NCBI GenBank assembly: GCA_016193005.1
Contig: JACPTA010000032.1
Location: 1 to 42,033 of the forward strand
Direction: 5' to 3'
DNA from: Nitrososphaerota archaeon
Lineage (GTDB): Archaea; Thermoproteota; Nitrososphaeria; Nitrososphaerales; Gagatemarchaeaceae
Length of the DNA stretch: 42,033 bases
In this document: piece after piece, positions 24,675 to 33,284 of the stretch
Layout: every line of letters starts with the position of its first letter
Position numbering within the stretch: the stretch's first letter is position 1
Position numbers and translations under genes: made by a program
The notes under the pieces: model-generated
What the model was told of the DNA's origin: nothing
The model's input: the letters and a program-made list of their open reading frames with translations, nothing else
Database searches by the model: none

Positions 24675-25732
24675 CCGAGGTATCCCTTCGCCGCCATCAG
24701 CTCGGCGGTCAATATGGCTGTGCCTGCGGCTCCCCTCACGGTGTTGTGAGAGAGAAGAGTAAGCTGAAGCGACTTGTCGTCGACACCCCTTCTGACCCTG
24801 CCCACAACTGCGCTCATGCCAGGAACCGAGCCGGAGAGTCTGTCAAGTCTCGGTTGGGGCCTGTCATTCTCCCTTCTCACGATGATCGGTTGGTCTGGTG
24901 CGGTGGGCAACTTTAGCTTCTGAGGCATTCCGCGGAACGTCTCCATCGCTCGAATGGCCCCTTCCGGGCTGACCTTCGTAGAAAATTCGCAGTAGAGAGT
25001 CTCCATGTGGCCGTCGATGACTGGCACCCTGTTGCAAGAGACTCCCATCAATATCCCATTCGGCTTTACCGCACCGTCCCTCAAGCTCCCAAGAATCTTC
25101 TTCGCCTCATTCGCGACCTTCTCCTCTTCGTTCTTGATGTAGGGGATGACGTTCTCAATGATTGAGAGCGAGGCAACCCCGGGAAAGCCAGCTCCGGACA
25201 ACGCCTGCATGGTTGTCACTATCGCCTTCTCGGCTGGGAACGCATCGAGCAGCGGCTTCATCACGAGCGCGAGCCCCGTGACCGTGCAGTTTGGGGTCGT
25301 CGCGATGCCCTTCTTCCACCCCCGTCTCTTCCTTTGCGAATTGAGCAGATCGAGATGGTCTGGGTTGATCTCAGGGATCATCAGTGGAACATCTGCGTCC
25401 ATTCGATGGGCGCTGGCCTCGCTGATGACGGCATGGCCCGCTGCAGCGAACTTTGGTTCGATATCCTTCGCCGCTTCCGAGGGTAGCGCTGAGAATATCA
25501 AGTCGCATCCCTTCGCTGCGGTTGGGTTTGCGGCCTGCACCGTCGTCCTCGCGAACTGTTCTGGTATTGGGTCTGAGAAGAGCCAGTGTGCCGCCTCACC
25601 GTACTTCTTCCCTGCTGATTCGCCTCCCATGAGGACCTCGAGATGGATGAAAGGATGGTGTCCGAGCATGTTGATGTACCGTTGCCCCACCGCTCCGGTT
25701 GCGCCGAGCAGACCCGCCCTGATCTCTCTCAT
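24671..25732 (-). CDS. asd: aspartate-semialdehyde dehydrogenase
   Basis: NADPH-dependent reduction of aspartyl phosphate to aspartate semialdehyde, which feeds lysine, threonine and methionine and also ADH synthase here. The Rossmann motif GATGAVGQRY is at residue 10, the catalytic Cys is in ATTPNCTVTGLA (near residue 148), and the catalytic His is in VIDGHMET. 353 residues, archaeal/fungal-type length. ATG at 25732 directly abuts the lysC stop. Placement at the head of the aro genes links aspartate metabolism to aromatic synthesis. Confidence 0.95.
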   Translation of the reverse strand: MREIRAGLLGATGAVGQRYINMLGHHPFIHLEVLMGGESAGKKYGEAAHWLFSDPIPEQFARTTVQAANPTAAKGCDLIFSALPSEAAKDIEPKFAAAGHAVISEASAHRMDADVPLMIPEINPDHLDLLNSQRKRRGWKKGIATTPNCTVTGLALVMKPLLDAFPAEKAIVTTMQALSGAGFPGVASLSIIENVIPYIKNEEEKVANEAKKILGSLRDGAVKPNGILMGVSCNRVPVIDGHMETLYCEFSTKVSPEGAIRAMETFRGMPQKLKLPTAPDQPIIVRRENDRPQPRLDRLSGSVPGMSAVVGRVRRGVDDKSLQLTLLSHNTVRGAAGTAILTAELMAAKGYLG

Positions 25733-26950
25733 CTATGTCACCATCAGGGCTGTCCTGATGAGTTGCTTCGCCTTCTCCGCCTGCTCCCGAGTAACAAATA
25801 CTCTGATTGAAGATCGAATCGTCACAATTCCGAACAGGTTGATTCCGGCCCTCGCGAGGGGCTGTGTGACTCTCTGAATCAACCCCGATTCTGTCTCGAG
25901 GGCGCTGCCCTTGATTGTCACCATCCCCAGCCCCTCAAATGAGGAGACGGCCTTACCGACTCCCTGCTTGATCAGCGTCTGATGAACCGTATCGAGCACG
26001 TTCTTCCCTCCCGACACGTACAGAAGGGCGGCAGAAGATTCGAGAGACAAGGCAATCAGCGTTCCTCCGGCCTTCTTGACCGCCTCTGCTAGTCGAGTTA
26101 TCGAATCGGTCTTGGATGAGTCAATACCAACCATGGTAATCATGATGACCTTCTCCTCCGACCGCTCGACCTGAATCTCTGGAAACTCTCCCTGTATGAT
26201 CGTACCAGAGTCCAGTCTGTCCAGGCTCGTCACTCGAATTCTGCCTCCGCTTGCTTTGTACCTCAAGGCCTTCGCATGGAGGAACTTTGCACCTCCAACT
26301 GCTAGCATCTCTGCTTCCTCCCCTTCGAGCGACTCTATCAGATTCGGGTCGGTGACCTTGTCCGGGTCGCTCGAGAAGACGCCTTCGACATCTTTTATCA
26401 GGACGACCTCCTTTGCGTTGAGGCAGTTCCCGAGGACTACCGCAGTGGTGTCGCTACCCCCCCTGCCGAGGGTCGTGGTCCGACCAGACTTCGTCTTCCC
26501 CAAGAAGCCGCAAACGATGGGTATCTTCCCTTCTTTGATGAGGGGGAGGAGGAACTCCTCGGACCTCCTTCGACTGTCTTCCATTATCGGGTTAGCGTCA
26601 AGATGGTTCTCGTCAGTAATTATCGGCCATATCGGCGAGTCGGTGTCGACAATGATGGGTCTGAGTCCGTGAGCGGAGAGCGCTGCCGAGACAAGCCTGG
26701 CGCTCGTCTTCTCGCCGAGAGCGAGAACGTCATCGAGCATCTCCGGGGCTACATCAGGGTTGACCTTCTTTGTCATAGCGAGGAGGTTGTCGGTCACGCC
26801 TTTCATGGCCGATACAACGACTACTATCCCCAACCCTCGCTGGTGAGTGTCGCGAACCAGCGCCGCGGCCTGCGCTATGGCGCCGTCATTTTCTAGGACG
26901 GAGCCGCCGAATTTGGCGACGATGATTTCCTGAAGAACGCTGCTCTTCAC
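25733..26950 (-). CDS. lysC: aspartate kinase
   Basis: Phosphorylates aspartate. The catalytic amino acid kinase domain (to about residue 265) has VAKFGGSVL, VVVSAMKGVTD, FLGKTKSGRTTTLGRGGSD and VEGVFSSDP. The C-terminal part carries two ACT domains for amino acid feedback, one starting at VIMITMVGIDSSK. 405 residues. The start is GTG at 26950, preceded by CTGGAGG nine bases upstream, an unusually good ribosome binding site for this window. First gene of the eleven-gene operon. Confidence 0.95.
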   Translation of the reverse strand: MKSSVLQEIIVAKFGGSVLENDGAIAQAAALVRDTHQRGLGIVVVVSAMKGVTDNLLAMTKKVNPDVAPEMLDDVLALGEKTSARLVSAALSAHGLRPIIVDTDSPIWPIITDENHLDANPIMEDSRRRSEEFLLPLIKEGKIPIVCGFLGKTKSGRTTTLGRGGSDTTAVVLGNCLNAKEVVLIKDVEGVFSSDPDKVTDPNLIESLEGEEAEMLAVGGAKFLHAKALRYKASGGRIRVTSLDRLDSGTIIQGEFPEIQVERSEEKVIMITMVGIDSSKTDSITRLAEAVKKAGGTLIALSLESSAALLYVSGGKNVLDTVHQTLIKQGVGKAVSSFEGLGMVTIKGSALETESGLIQRVTQPLARAGINLFGIVTIRSSIRVFVTREQAEKAKQLIRTALMVT

Positions 26951-27019
26951 GCGATAATGCCTCCAGAGACTTTTTGCGAGCTTTCGAGAGAGGAGGCTAG
27001 CCTAGAAATAATAGCGGAA

Positions 27020-27046
27020 GCCGAATCGGCGATAAACTAAATCGCC
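27020..27046. promoter_or_regulatory. overlapping inverted repeats upstream of lysC, possible operator
   Basis: Two perfect inverted repeats share bases: GCCGA-A-TCGGC (27020-27030) and GGCGAT-AAACTAA-ATCGCC (27028-27046). The loop of the second reads TTAGTTTA on the minus strand, a possible weak TATA box about 87 nt before lysC. A repressor bound here could control the operon. A second TATA-like CATATATAAT lies at 27096-27105. Function is inferred only. Confidence 0.3.
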
Positions 27047-27142
27047 CCGTACTGCGTGTCCTCTCAAGTTCACTCGTCAGCCGAATTCGAGTGACATTAT
27101 ATATGCATTTGGTTCAACTTGTTCGTAATCGCCAGAAGGGCG

Positions 27143-28228
27143 CTAAGCTGCCCAGGAGCGTATCGTCATCTTCTCGAGGAATCGCTCATCAATCTCGCTG
27201 CCGATTCCAGGCCCGGTGTTCGGTCTGATGATCCCAGAATCCATGACGAAAGGATTCTTCACGATATCGCGCTCGAAGTACTTCTCGTTGGGGGACGTAT
27301 CTCCTGCGTAGTCCACAAGCCTGTGACTGGCGAGAGCGATGTTGAAACTCCTTCCAATCCCCGTTTCCAGCATCCCCCCTATCCAGACGTGGCCCTTGTT
27401 CTTCCGGACGATACGGATTACCTCGAGCGAGTTGGTCAGGCCACCTATTCTACCCGGTTTGATGTTTACCACATCAGCAGCGCCGACCTCGAAGGCCTTC
27501 AGTGCCTTGTCGACTGACGAAATCGATTCGTCTAGACATATTGGGGTGGAAATCTCCTTCCTTAATCTCGCGTGGTAGATCAAGTCATCGTGGTCGAGCG
27601 GTTGTTCCAGGTAGAGAAGGTTGAACCGGTCAAGCCTCCTCAAGAGATGCACATCCCTCACGGAATAACATGCATTCGCGTCCGCGCTGAGGGGAATCTC
27701 TGGGAAAGACGCTCTGACCGCTCTGACTATGTCGTACTCCTTTCCCTTTTCTATCTTTACCTTTATTCTCTTGTATCCTCTCTTCAGCGCCTCACCCACC
27801 CGCTTGACCATGAGACCGGTTCTGTCTATCCCGAGTGATATTCCGACGTCGGCGTGGCCCTTCGATTCACCGAGCATCCTGTGGAGGGGTTTCATCTTTC
27901 GCTTGGAGTGAAAGTCCCACAGCAGCATCTCCACAGCGGCCTTGGCCATGTTGTGCCCCTTTACGGTCGAAGCTCGTTCGAGAAACTCACCGGGAGAAGG
28001 GAGACCACGTGCCACCTTGCCCAAGTGATCTCTGATGATGTGGAGCGCCGTGTCGTTGTCCTCGTAGCTGTAGTACGGATTCGAGGAAGCGACGCACTCG
28101 GAGTATGCGGCGATGCCGTCGCCTCGGAGGCGAAGGATCAGACCGCACCTCTGAGTCTCCGTCCCAAAGCTAGTTTTGAACCGGCTGAGTAACGGGAGTC
28201 TTACGAGGTTGATCGTCAGGGTTGACAT
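27143..28228 (-). CDS. enolase-superfamily enzyme (o-succinylbenzoate synthase/N-acylamino acid racemase-like)
   Basis: 361-residue protein of the muconate-lactonising enzyme subgroup. The barrel motifs are IKVKIEKG (KxK with the general-base Lys, near residue 155), SADANACY, YLEQPLDHDD, CLDESISS (three metal ligands) and NIKPGRIGG (second catalytic Lys). The best overall match by eye is the OSBS/N-acylamino acid racemase group, though dipeptide epimerases are similar. The ATG at 28228 has a TGGAGG eight bases upstream. It follows trpA by 52 nt on the same strand, so it may be in the trp operon. No other menaquinone gene is in the window. Confidence 0.87.
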   Translation of the reverse strand: MSTLTINLVRLPLLSRFKTSFGTETQRCGLILRLRGDGIAAYSECVASSNPYYSYEDNDTALHIIRDHLGKVARGLPSPGEFLERASTVKGHNMAKAAVEMLLWDFHSKRKMKPLHRMLGESKGHADVGISLGIDRTGLMVKRVGEALKRGYKRIKVKIEKGKEYDIVRAVRASFPEIPLSADANACYSVRDVHLLRRLDRFNLLYLEQPLDHDDLIYHARLRKEISTPICLDESISSVDKALKAFEVGAADVVNIKPGRIGGLTNSLEVIRIVRKNKGHVWIGGMLETGIGRSFNIALASHRLVDYAGDTSPNEKYFERDIVKNPFVMDSGIIRPNTGPGIGSEIDERFLEKMTIRSWAA

Positions 28229-28280
28229 CTGACCGGCCTCCAGTTTTCGGTCCTTCCCAACATTTTTTCAATGCTCCCGG

Positions 28281-29096
28281 TCAGCCACTGCCCTTCGAAG
28301 CCGACTTTAGCGAACTTACATATCGCTCGATCTCCGCCAGCATTCTCTCGGTGTCATCCTTGTAGCTCTGTACTTGGTTCACAATCCCGCTCCCCACGAT
28401 CGCTCCTTCAGCACCCGCTTCAAGGACCGCCTTTACTTGCTCAGGCTTGGAGATGCCGAAACCAACTGCGAGGGGGATCTTTCCACGAGTGTACTTCTTC
28501 GCATACTTGACCAGAGAGACGGCACCCGCTTGGAGGCTCTCTCTTGCGCCTGTCACACCCATCAACGAAACGAGGTAGAGGAAGCCCGAGCTGTGAGAGG
28601 CTAGAAGCTTCATCCTGTTCGGAGTGGTCGTGGGCGCTGCCAGCAATATCGTGTCGAGAGCATTCTTTCTCGCGGTAACCGAGTAGGGGCCAACCTCGTC
28701 AACGGGGAGGTCGGGCACTATCATCCCGTCAACCCCACTCTCTCGCGAATGCCTCATGAAGTTGTCAACGCCCTGGCTGAACAGGATGTTGAAGTAGGAC
28801 ATTATGATAATCGGAAGGCCGTGTTTCTCTTTCGCCTTCTTGGCAATCTCAAGGACATCTCCGGGACGGGTCCCTGCGGAGAGTGCCCTCACGCCTGCGG
28901 CCTGGATTGACGTTCCATCGGCGATTGGGTCAGAGAAAGGAATTCCGAGCTCAACGATATCCGCGCCTCCCTTGGCGACCGCGTCGACAATCGAGTAGGT
29001 GTCCTCTGGCGTCGGGTCGCCTCCCATAACGTAGGCAATGAGCGCACCCTCTTCTCTCCTCGCTAGCTGACTGAACTTGTCTGCTATCAGGCTCAT
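28281..29096 (-). CDS. trpA: tryptophan synthase alpha chain
   Basis: Cleaves indole-3-glycerol phosphate to indole and glyceraldehyde 3-phosphate. [12 protein letters not shown] with the catalytic Glu just before it and Asp within it, [19 protein letters not shown] and [11 protein letters not shown] are all family motifs. 271 residues. The ATG at 29096 overlaps the trpB stop as ATGA, consistent with equimolar synthesis of the alpha-beta complex. Confidence 0.96.
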   Translation of the reverse strand: MSLIADKFSQLARREEGALIAYVMGGDPTPEDTYSIVDAVAKGGADIVELGIPFSDPIADGTSIQAAGVRALSAGTRPGDVLEIAKKAKEKHGLPIIIMSYFNILFSQGVDNFMRHSRESGVDGMIVPDLPVDEVGPYSVTARKNALDTILLAAPTTTPNRMKLLASHSSGFLYLVSLMGVTGARESLQAGAVSLVKYAKKYTRGKIPLAVGFGISKPEQVKAVLEAGAEGAIVGSGIVNQVQSYKDDTERMLAEIERYVSSLKSASKGSG

Positions 29097-30241
29097 ATTG
29101 AGAACCCCGATTGCTTGGCGATGATATCCACGTCCTTGTCGCCTCTCCCCGAGAGCGTCACTACGATGCTTTGATTCCTCTTCATCTTCGAAGCCAGTTT
29201 CAGCGCAAAGACGACGGCGTGGGCCGATTCGAGGGCGGGAATGATTCCTTCTAGCTTCGACGTAAGATGAAACCCTTCGACAGCCTCTTCATCTGAGACC
29301 ATAAAATACTCTGCCCTGCCAAGGTCCTTGAGGTACGAGTGCTCCGGACCCACGCCAGGGTAGTCCAGTCCGGCAGCAATGCTGTGTGTGCTGCTTACCT
29401 GGCCGTCAGAATCTTGCAGCACGTAGGTGAGCATTCCGTGGAGGACTAGCCCGCCTGCCTCGACCCCATAGAGCTTCACACCCTTGTCATTGATGAAGGG
29501 GTAGAAGCTACCCATCGCGTTGCTCCCGCCTCCGACACAGGCGACAACGGCATCCGGGAGAGAATGTGCTAGCTTCCGAGACTGCGCCTTGATCTCCCTT
29601 CCGATTATGCTTTGGAAGTCTCTAACTATCATGGGATATGGATGCGGACCGACGACTGAGCCGATGAGATAGTACGTCGTATTAAGGTTCGTCACCCAGT
29701 CTCTCAGCGCCTCGTTTATCGCGTCCTTCAACGTCTTGGAGCCGCTGTCGACGGGATGGACAACGGAACCCAAGAGTTTCATTCGGTAGACGTTCAGCTT
29801 TTGCCTCTCGATATCTTCTGTCCCCATGTAGACCTCTGCGTTCAACCCGAGCGCGGCACACGCCATCGCGGTCGCCACCCCGTGCTGGCCCGCCCCTGTC
29901 TCGGCGATTATTCTCCTCTTCCCCATTCGTCTCGCAAGTAAGGCCTGACCAATAGTGTTGTTGATCTTGTGGGCGCCTCCATGAAGGAGGTCTTCGCGCT
30001 TGAGGTAGATCTTCGCACCACCGGCCCTCTTCGTGAGGTTGGGTGCGAAGTAGAGAGGGGTCGGCCTTCCAGCGTACTCCTCGAGGTAGTGGTCCAGCTC
30101 CTTTCTGAAAGCATTCTCCTTGCTGATGGAGAGGTAGGCTTTCTCCAGTTCTTGCACGGCAGGCATGAGTGTCTCAGGGATAAACTGGCCGCCATACTTA
30201 CCGAACCTTCCGCCCTCCGGGTAGCCCTTCATGTTATCCAT
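29093..30241 (-). CDS. trpB: tryptophan synthase beta chain
   Basis: PLP enzyme joining indole and serine. [15 protein letters not shown], the PLP Lys in [37 protein letters not shown] and a C-terminal TLSGRGDKD are standard for the TrpB1 type that pairs with TrpA. ATG at 30241 or three codons later at 30232 are both possible; GGGGAGG lies just upstream. The frame also runs to a TTG at 30259. About 382 residues. Overlaps the trpF stop. Confidence 0.96.
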   Translation of the reverse strand: MDNMKGYPEGGRFGKYGGQFIPETLMPAVQELEKAYLSISKENAFRKELDHYLEEYAGRPTPLYFAPNLTKRAGGAKIYLKREDLLHGGAHKINNTIGQALLARRMGKRRIIAETGAGQHGVATAMACAALGLNAEVYMGTEDIERQKLNVYRMKLLGSVVHPVDSGSKTLKDAINEALRDWVTNLNTTYYLIGSVVGPHPYPMIVRDFQSIIGREIKAQSRKLAHSLPDAVVACVGGGSNAMGSFYPFINDKGVKLYGVEAGGLVLHGMLTYVLQDSDGQVSSTHSIAAGLDYPGVGPEHSYLKDLGRAEYFMVSDEEAVEGFHLTSKLEGIIPALESAHAVVFALKLASKMKRNQSIVVTLSGRGDKDVDIIAKQSGFSI

Positions 30242-30875
30242 CTGCCTCCCCTTTCGCAAGTCTCACGAACTCTACTATCTTGCGGGCATCTTTAACTCCG
30301 GGAGCAGACTCCACACCGGATGATGCATCAACTGCGAAGGGTCGTACCATTGCGATCGCTTGGACAACGTTGCCAGGGCCCAGCCCTCCCGAGAGTATCA
30401 GGGGTAGCGGATGAATCCTGTCCCTTAGTGCCGAGCACTCATCCCAGTCAGAGACCAATCCGGTCCCACCGTCGTAACCCTTCTTGTACGTGTCCGTGAG
30501 CAGGGCATCGTATCCTCGTACATTGGCATTAAGACTAGTGTGGATGCCACTCTTCACCTGTACGACCTTGATGAGAGAAGAGCGGAGCCGCTCCCGCGCC
30601 CTTACCTGATCCAGCAGCTCTCCATGAAGTTGGATCGCGTCTGGACTTATCCTCAGGACTCGCTCCATCTCACGCGACAGGGTACCGGAGTTTGTCACGA
30701 GTACGGAGTCGACAAACGGGGGGACGCGCTTGACCAGCTTCTCCGCGGTTTCGAGAGAGAGGTTCCTTGGTGACTTTGGGAAGCCGACTATGAAGCCTAT
30801 GGCATCGGCGCCCGCATCTACCGCCATGGTCAGATCCTCTCTCCTCGTTATCCCACAAATCTTCACTCTAACCAT
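30234..30875 (-). CDS. trpF: phosphoribosylanthranilate isomerase
   Basis: Amadori rearrangement of phosphoribosyl anthranilate. [11 protein letters not shown] at the N-terminus carries the catalytic Cys, [13 protein letters not shown] follows, and the Asp and phosphate-binding motifs are [15 protein letters not shown] and [10 protein letters not shown]. The C-terminal [15 protein letters not shown] is diagnostic. 213 residues. ATG at 30875 begins 3 nt after the trpC stop. Confidence 0.95.
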   Translation of the reverse strand: MVRVKICGITRREDLTMAVDAGADAIGFIVGFPKSPRNLSLETAEKLVKRVPPFVDSVLVTNSGTLSREMERVLRISPDAIQLHGELLDQVRARERLRSSLIKVVQVKSGIHTSLNANVRGYDALLTDTYKKGYDGGTGLVSDWDECSALRDRIHPLPLILSGGLGPGNVVQAIAMVRPFAVDASSGVESAPGVKDARKIVEFVRLAKGEADG

Positions 30876-30878
30876 CGT

Positions 30879-31661
30879 TCATGCCCCTGTAAATGACTTG
30901 ACTGCGGACTCTATGTCGTTGGATTTCATTATGCTCGAACCGATAAGAAAGCCATCAGCGCCGAAGGACCGAAGGTTCCGAACTTCCCGCGGACTCGTGA
31001 ATCCACTCTCGCAGATGACGGTCTTCGAGTGCTTGTACCTTCGGAGGAGAGAGACCGAGGTCTCAACCGAGACTTGGAGGCTCTTCAAGTCTCTGTTGTT
31101 GATTCCTATGATGTCGGCCTTGGTCGCTAGCGCATTCTTGAATTCGCTCGCCGAGTGCGTCTCGAGGAGGACTTCGAGACCGAGGGCATGCGCATGTTCG
31201 ATCATCTTTCGCAGGTCACGCTTGGCGTGCCGTTCGTCGAAGACGGAAGAGATGAGAAGAACGGCGTCAGCACCCGCGGCCCTGCCGGCCTCAATCTGAA
31301 CTGGGTCGACAATTATGTCCTTCATCAAGATGGGAAGTCTTACGGCCTCCTTGGCCCTGCTCAGGTAGACGAGGTTCCCCTTGAAGTACTTCGGCTCAGT
31401 GAGGACGGAGATTCCTGAAGCGCCTCCCCTCTCCATCGCCTGAGCTATGCTCCTGACATCGCCATCGTCGCGAATCCTGCCAACCACGGGTGATGCGAAC
31501 TTGATTTCGGCAACCACAGGAATATGCTGCGAGTTCTTTATGGCCTGCTGAAGGCTCCTGTGAACGAACCTCCTAGGCTTGACCTTGTAATAACCATCAC
31601 GTATGGACTCCTCGGCCCCGTGAACCAGAGACTCCAGTACGTCCCTACGCTCTCTTGGCAT
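30879..31661 (-). CDS. trpC: indole-3-glycerol phosphate synthase
   Basis: Ring closure and decarboxylation to indole-3-glycerol phosphate. Catalytic residues sit in VAEIKFASP (Lys), ILMKDIIVDPVQI (Lys), VLLETHSASE (Glu), IGINNRDLKS (Asn) and ICESGFTS (Glu). The family motif EIKRxSPS is FASP here, a mild change. I start at ATG 31661, preceded by GAGGAG and overlapping trpD by 17 nt (260 residues); a GTG at 31688 opens the frame earlier. Confidence 0.95.
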   Translation of the reverse strand: MPRERRDVLESLVHGAEESIRDGYYKVKPRRFVHRSLQQAIKNSQHIPVVAEIKFASPVVGRIRDDGDVRSIAQAMERGGASGISVLTEPKYFKGNLVYLSRAKEAVRLPILMKDIIVDPVQIEAGRAAGADAVLLISSVFDERHAKRDLRKMIEHAHALGLEVLLETHSASEFKNALATKADIIGINNRDLKSLQVSVETSVSLLRRYKHSKTVICESGFTSPREVRNLRSFGADGFLIGSSIMKSNDIESAVKSFTGA

Positions 31662-32670
31662 GCTCCTCGATCCTTGACAGGTCCCCACCGCTGAATCTTA
31701 TTAGTTCTTCGAGCTTCTTCTCGGCTGCACCCGTCGTTATGGACTCTCTGGCCAAAGTCATTCCTTCGCGGAGCTCTTCCGCCTTCTTGCCCAGGACTAT
31801 TGCGGATGATGCATTGGCCAAGACCATGTCCGTCGCTGCACCCTTCTTCCTGCCGCTCAGGATGTCCAGCGCAACACGTGCTCCTTCTTCCTCGTTTGCC
31901 ACCTCGACCGAGCCGTCTGCCACTCGCTCTATTCCAAAATCTCTGGGCTGGTACTCTCTAGTAGTTATCTCTCCCTCCCTGAGCCAGGAGACCAGAGTCC
32001 TCCCTGTCACCGAGATTTCGTCCATTCCCTCAAGCCCGTGGATGACGATAGCTTCCTCCTTCCCGAGCCTCTGAAGCGCCTTCGCCATTTGGGAGGTTAG
32101 GGAAGGCGCGTACACGCCCACGAGCTGCGCGTTGACGTTTGCCGGGTTCATCAGCGGGCCGATAAGGTTGAAGACCGTACGGACTCCCAACTCCTTCCTG
32201 ATGGGTGCAACTCTCTTCATCGCAGGGTGGAAGACGGGAGCGAACATGAAGCCAATTCCGACCTTCTCTATGGATTCCTTTACCCGGCCGGGTTCCATGC
32301 CTAGGTTGAAGCCGATCTTCTCCAGCAGATCTGCACTTCCGCACCTGCTACTGACCGACCTGTTGCCGTGCTTTGCGACAACGACTCCGGCACCGGCGGC
32401 CACGAAGGCAGCTAGTGTGCTCACGTTGAATGTCTTCACCTTGTCGCCTCCTGTCCCGCAGGTGTCAACCATCCTCCCGTTGACGTTTGGCCGTATCTGA
32501 AGTCCGTGGCTCTTGACTGAAGAGGCGAATGACGCTATCTCGTCGGGAGACTCTCCCTTCATGCGAAGGGCCGTCAGAAACGCGCTGAGCTGTGCGGGAG
32601 TTGCTTCCCCCTGGACTATCTCAACGACGACCCGCCTTATCTCTTCTGGAGAGAGTTCTCTCCGTTCCAC
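31645..32670 (-). CDS. trpD: anthranilate phosphoribosyltransferase
   Basis: Transfers phosphoribosyl from PRPP to anthranilate. DTCGTGGDKVKTFNVST and KHGNRSVSSRCGSADLLE are the PRPP and anthranilate site motifs. The first canonical start is the GTG at 32670, giving 341 residues, but this lacks about nine residues of the usual N-terminal helix and has no ribosome binding site. A CTG at 32695-32697 overlaps the trpG stop as CTGA, restores LIQECISAL at the N-terminus, and has GAGGGGG at good spacing. The gene may therefore start at 32697. Confidence 0.94.
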   Translation of the reverse strand: MERRELSPEEIRRVVVEIVQGEATPAQLSAFLTALRMKGESPDEIASFASSVKSHGLQIRPNVNGRMVDTCGTGGDKVKTFNVSTLAAFVAAGAGVVVAKHGNRSVSSRCGSADLLEKIGFNLGMEPGRVKESIEKVGIGFMFAPVFHPAMKRVAPIRKELGVRTVFNLIGPLMNPANVNAQLVGVYAPSLTSQMAKALQRLGKEEAIVIHGLEGMDEISVTGRTLVSWLREGEITTREYQPRDFGIERVADGSVEVANEEEGARVALDILSGRKKGAATDMVLANASSAIVLGKKAEELREGMTLARESITTGAAEKKLEELIRFSGGDLSRIEEHAKRA

Positions 32671-32693
32671 GAGGGCCGAGATGCATTCCTGAA

Positions 32694-33284
32694 TCAGCGG
32701 CGTACCCCCTCTGCGAGAAAGTTCCTGACTATCTTCATCCCTTCGTTTGTAATAATCGATTCCGGGTGGAACTGTACGCCTTCTATGGGATATGCGTTGT
32801 GCCTGAGCCCCATTATCTCAGCGTCATCGAGCGACAGCGCAGTAATCTTCAGAGACGAGGGCAAGGTCTCCTTGTCGACTACCAGGGAGTGGTACCGCGT
32901 TGCCTCGAACGGGCTGTTCACCCCTTTCAGCACCCCTTCCCCGTCATGGACGATCCTGCTCGTCTTCCCGTGCATGATTCTTGAAGCACGCTTGATCCTC
33001 GCGCCGAAGACGTGCCCGATACCTTGGTTCCCTAGGCATACGCCCAGTGTTGGGACCTGCCGACTGACCTTCCGCAGTATGTCGTCACAGATCCCGAAGT
33101 ACTTTCCATCCTCAGGGTTTCCTGGGCCCGGTGAGATTATGATCCTTTCAGGTCTCAGTCGGCGGACCTGAGCCAACGTGATCTTGTCGTTGCGATATAC
33201 GAGGGGTTCTCCACCAAGCGCTCCGACATATTGGGCCAGATTGTACACAAATGAGTCGTAGTTGTCGATTATCAGAACTCTCAT
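32694..33284 (-). CDS. trpG: anthranilate synthase glutamine amidotransferase component
   Basis: Releases ammonia from glutamine for TrpE. Class I amidotransferase with IDNYDSFVYNLAQY at the N-terminus, IISPGPGNPEDG, the nucleophile Cys in LGVCLGNQGIGHVFG and the His/Glu pair in GVQFHPESI. 196 residues. ATG at 33284 overlaps the trpE stop by 4 nt. The His of the usual CLGHQ is Asn here. It could also serve p-aminobenzoate synthase, but its operon fixes the main role. Confidence 0.95.
   Translation of the reverse strand: MRVLIIDNYDSFVYNLAQYVGALGGEPLVYRNDKITLAQVRRLRPERIIISPGPGNPEDGKYFGICDDILRKVSRQVPTLGVCLGNQGIGHVFGARIKRASRIMHGKTSRIVHDGEGVLKGVNSPFEATRYHSLVVDKETLPSSLKITALSLDDAEIMGLRHNAYPIEGVQFHPESIITNEGMKIVRNFLAEGVRR

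Noticed and set aside
25146-25877. 243-codon plus-strand open frame across asd and lysC
   Set aside because: Antisense to two clear genes and without any domain-like motif.
26196-26672. 158-codon plus-strand open frame inside lysC
   Set aside because: Fully antisense to well-supported aspartate kinase; Ser/Pro/Leu-rich, as expected from the complement of GC-rich coding sequence.
27119-27517. 132-codon plus-strand open frame after the TATA-like sequence at 27096
   Set aside because: Antisense to the enolase-superfamily gene and not protein-like, although the TATA-like sequence could in principle point this way.
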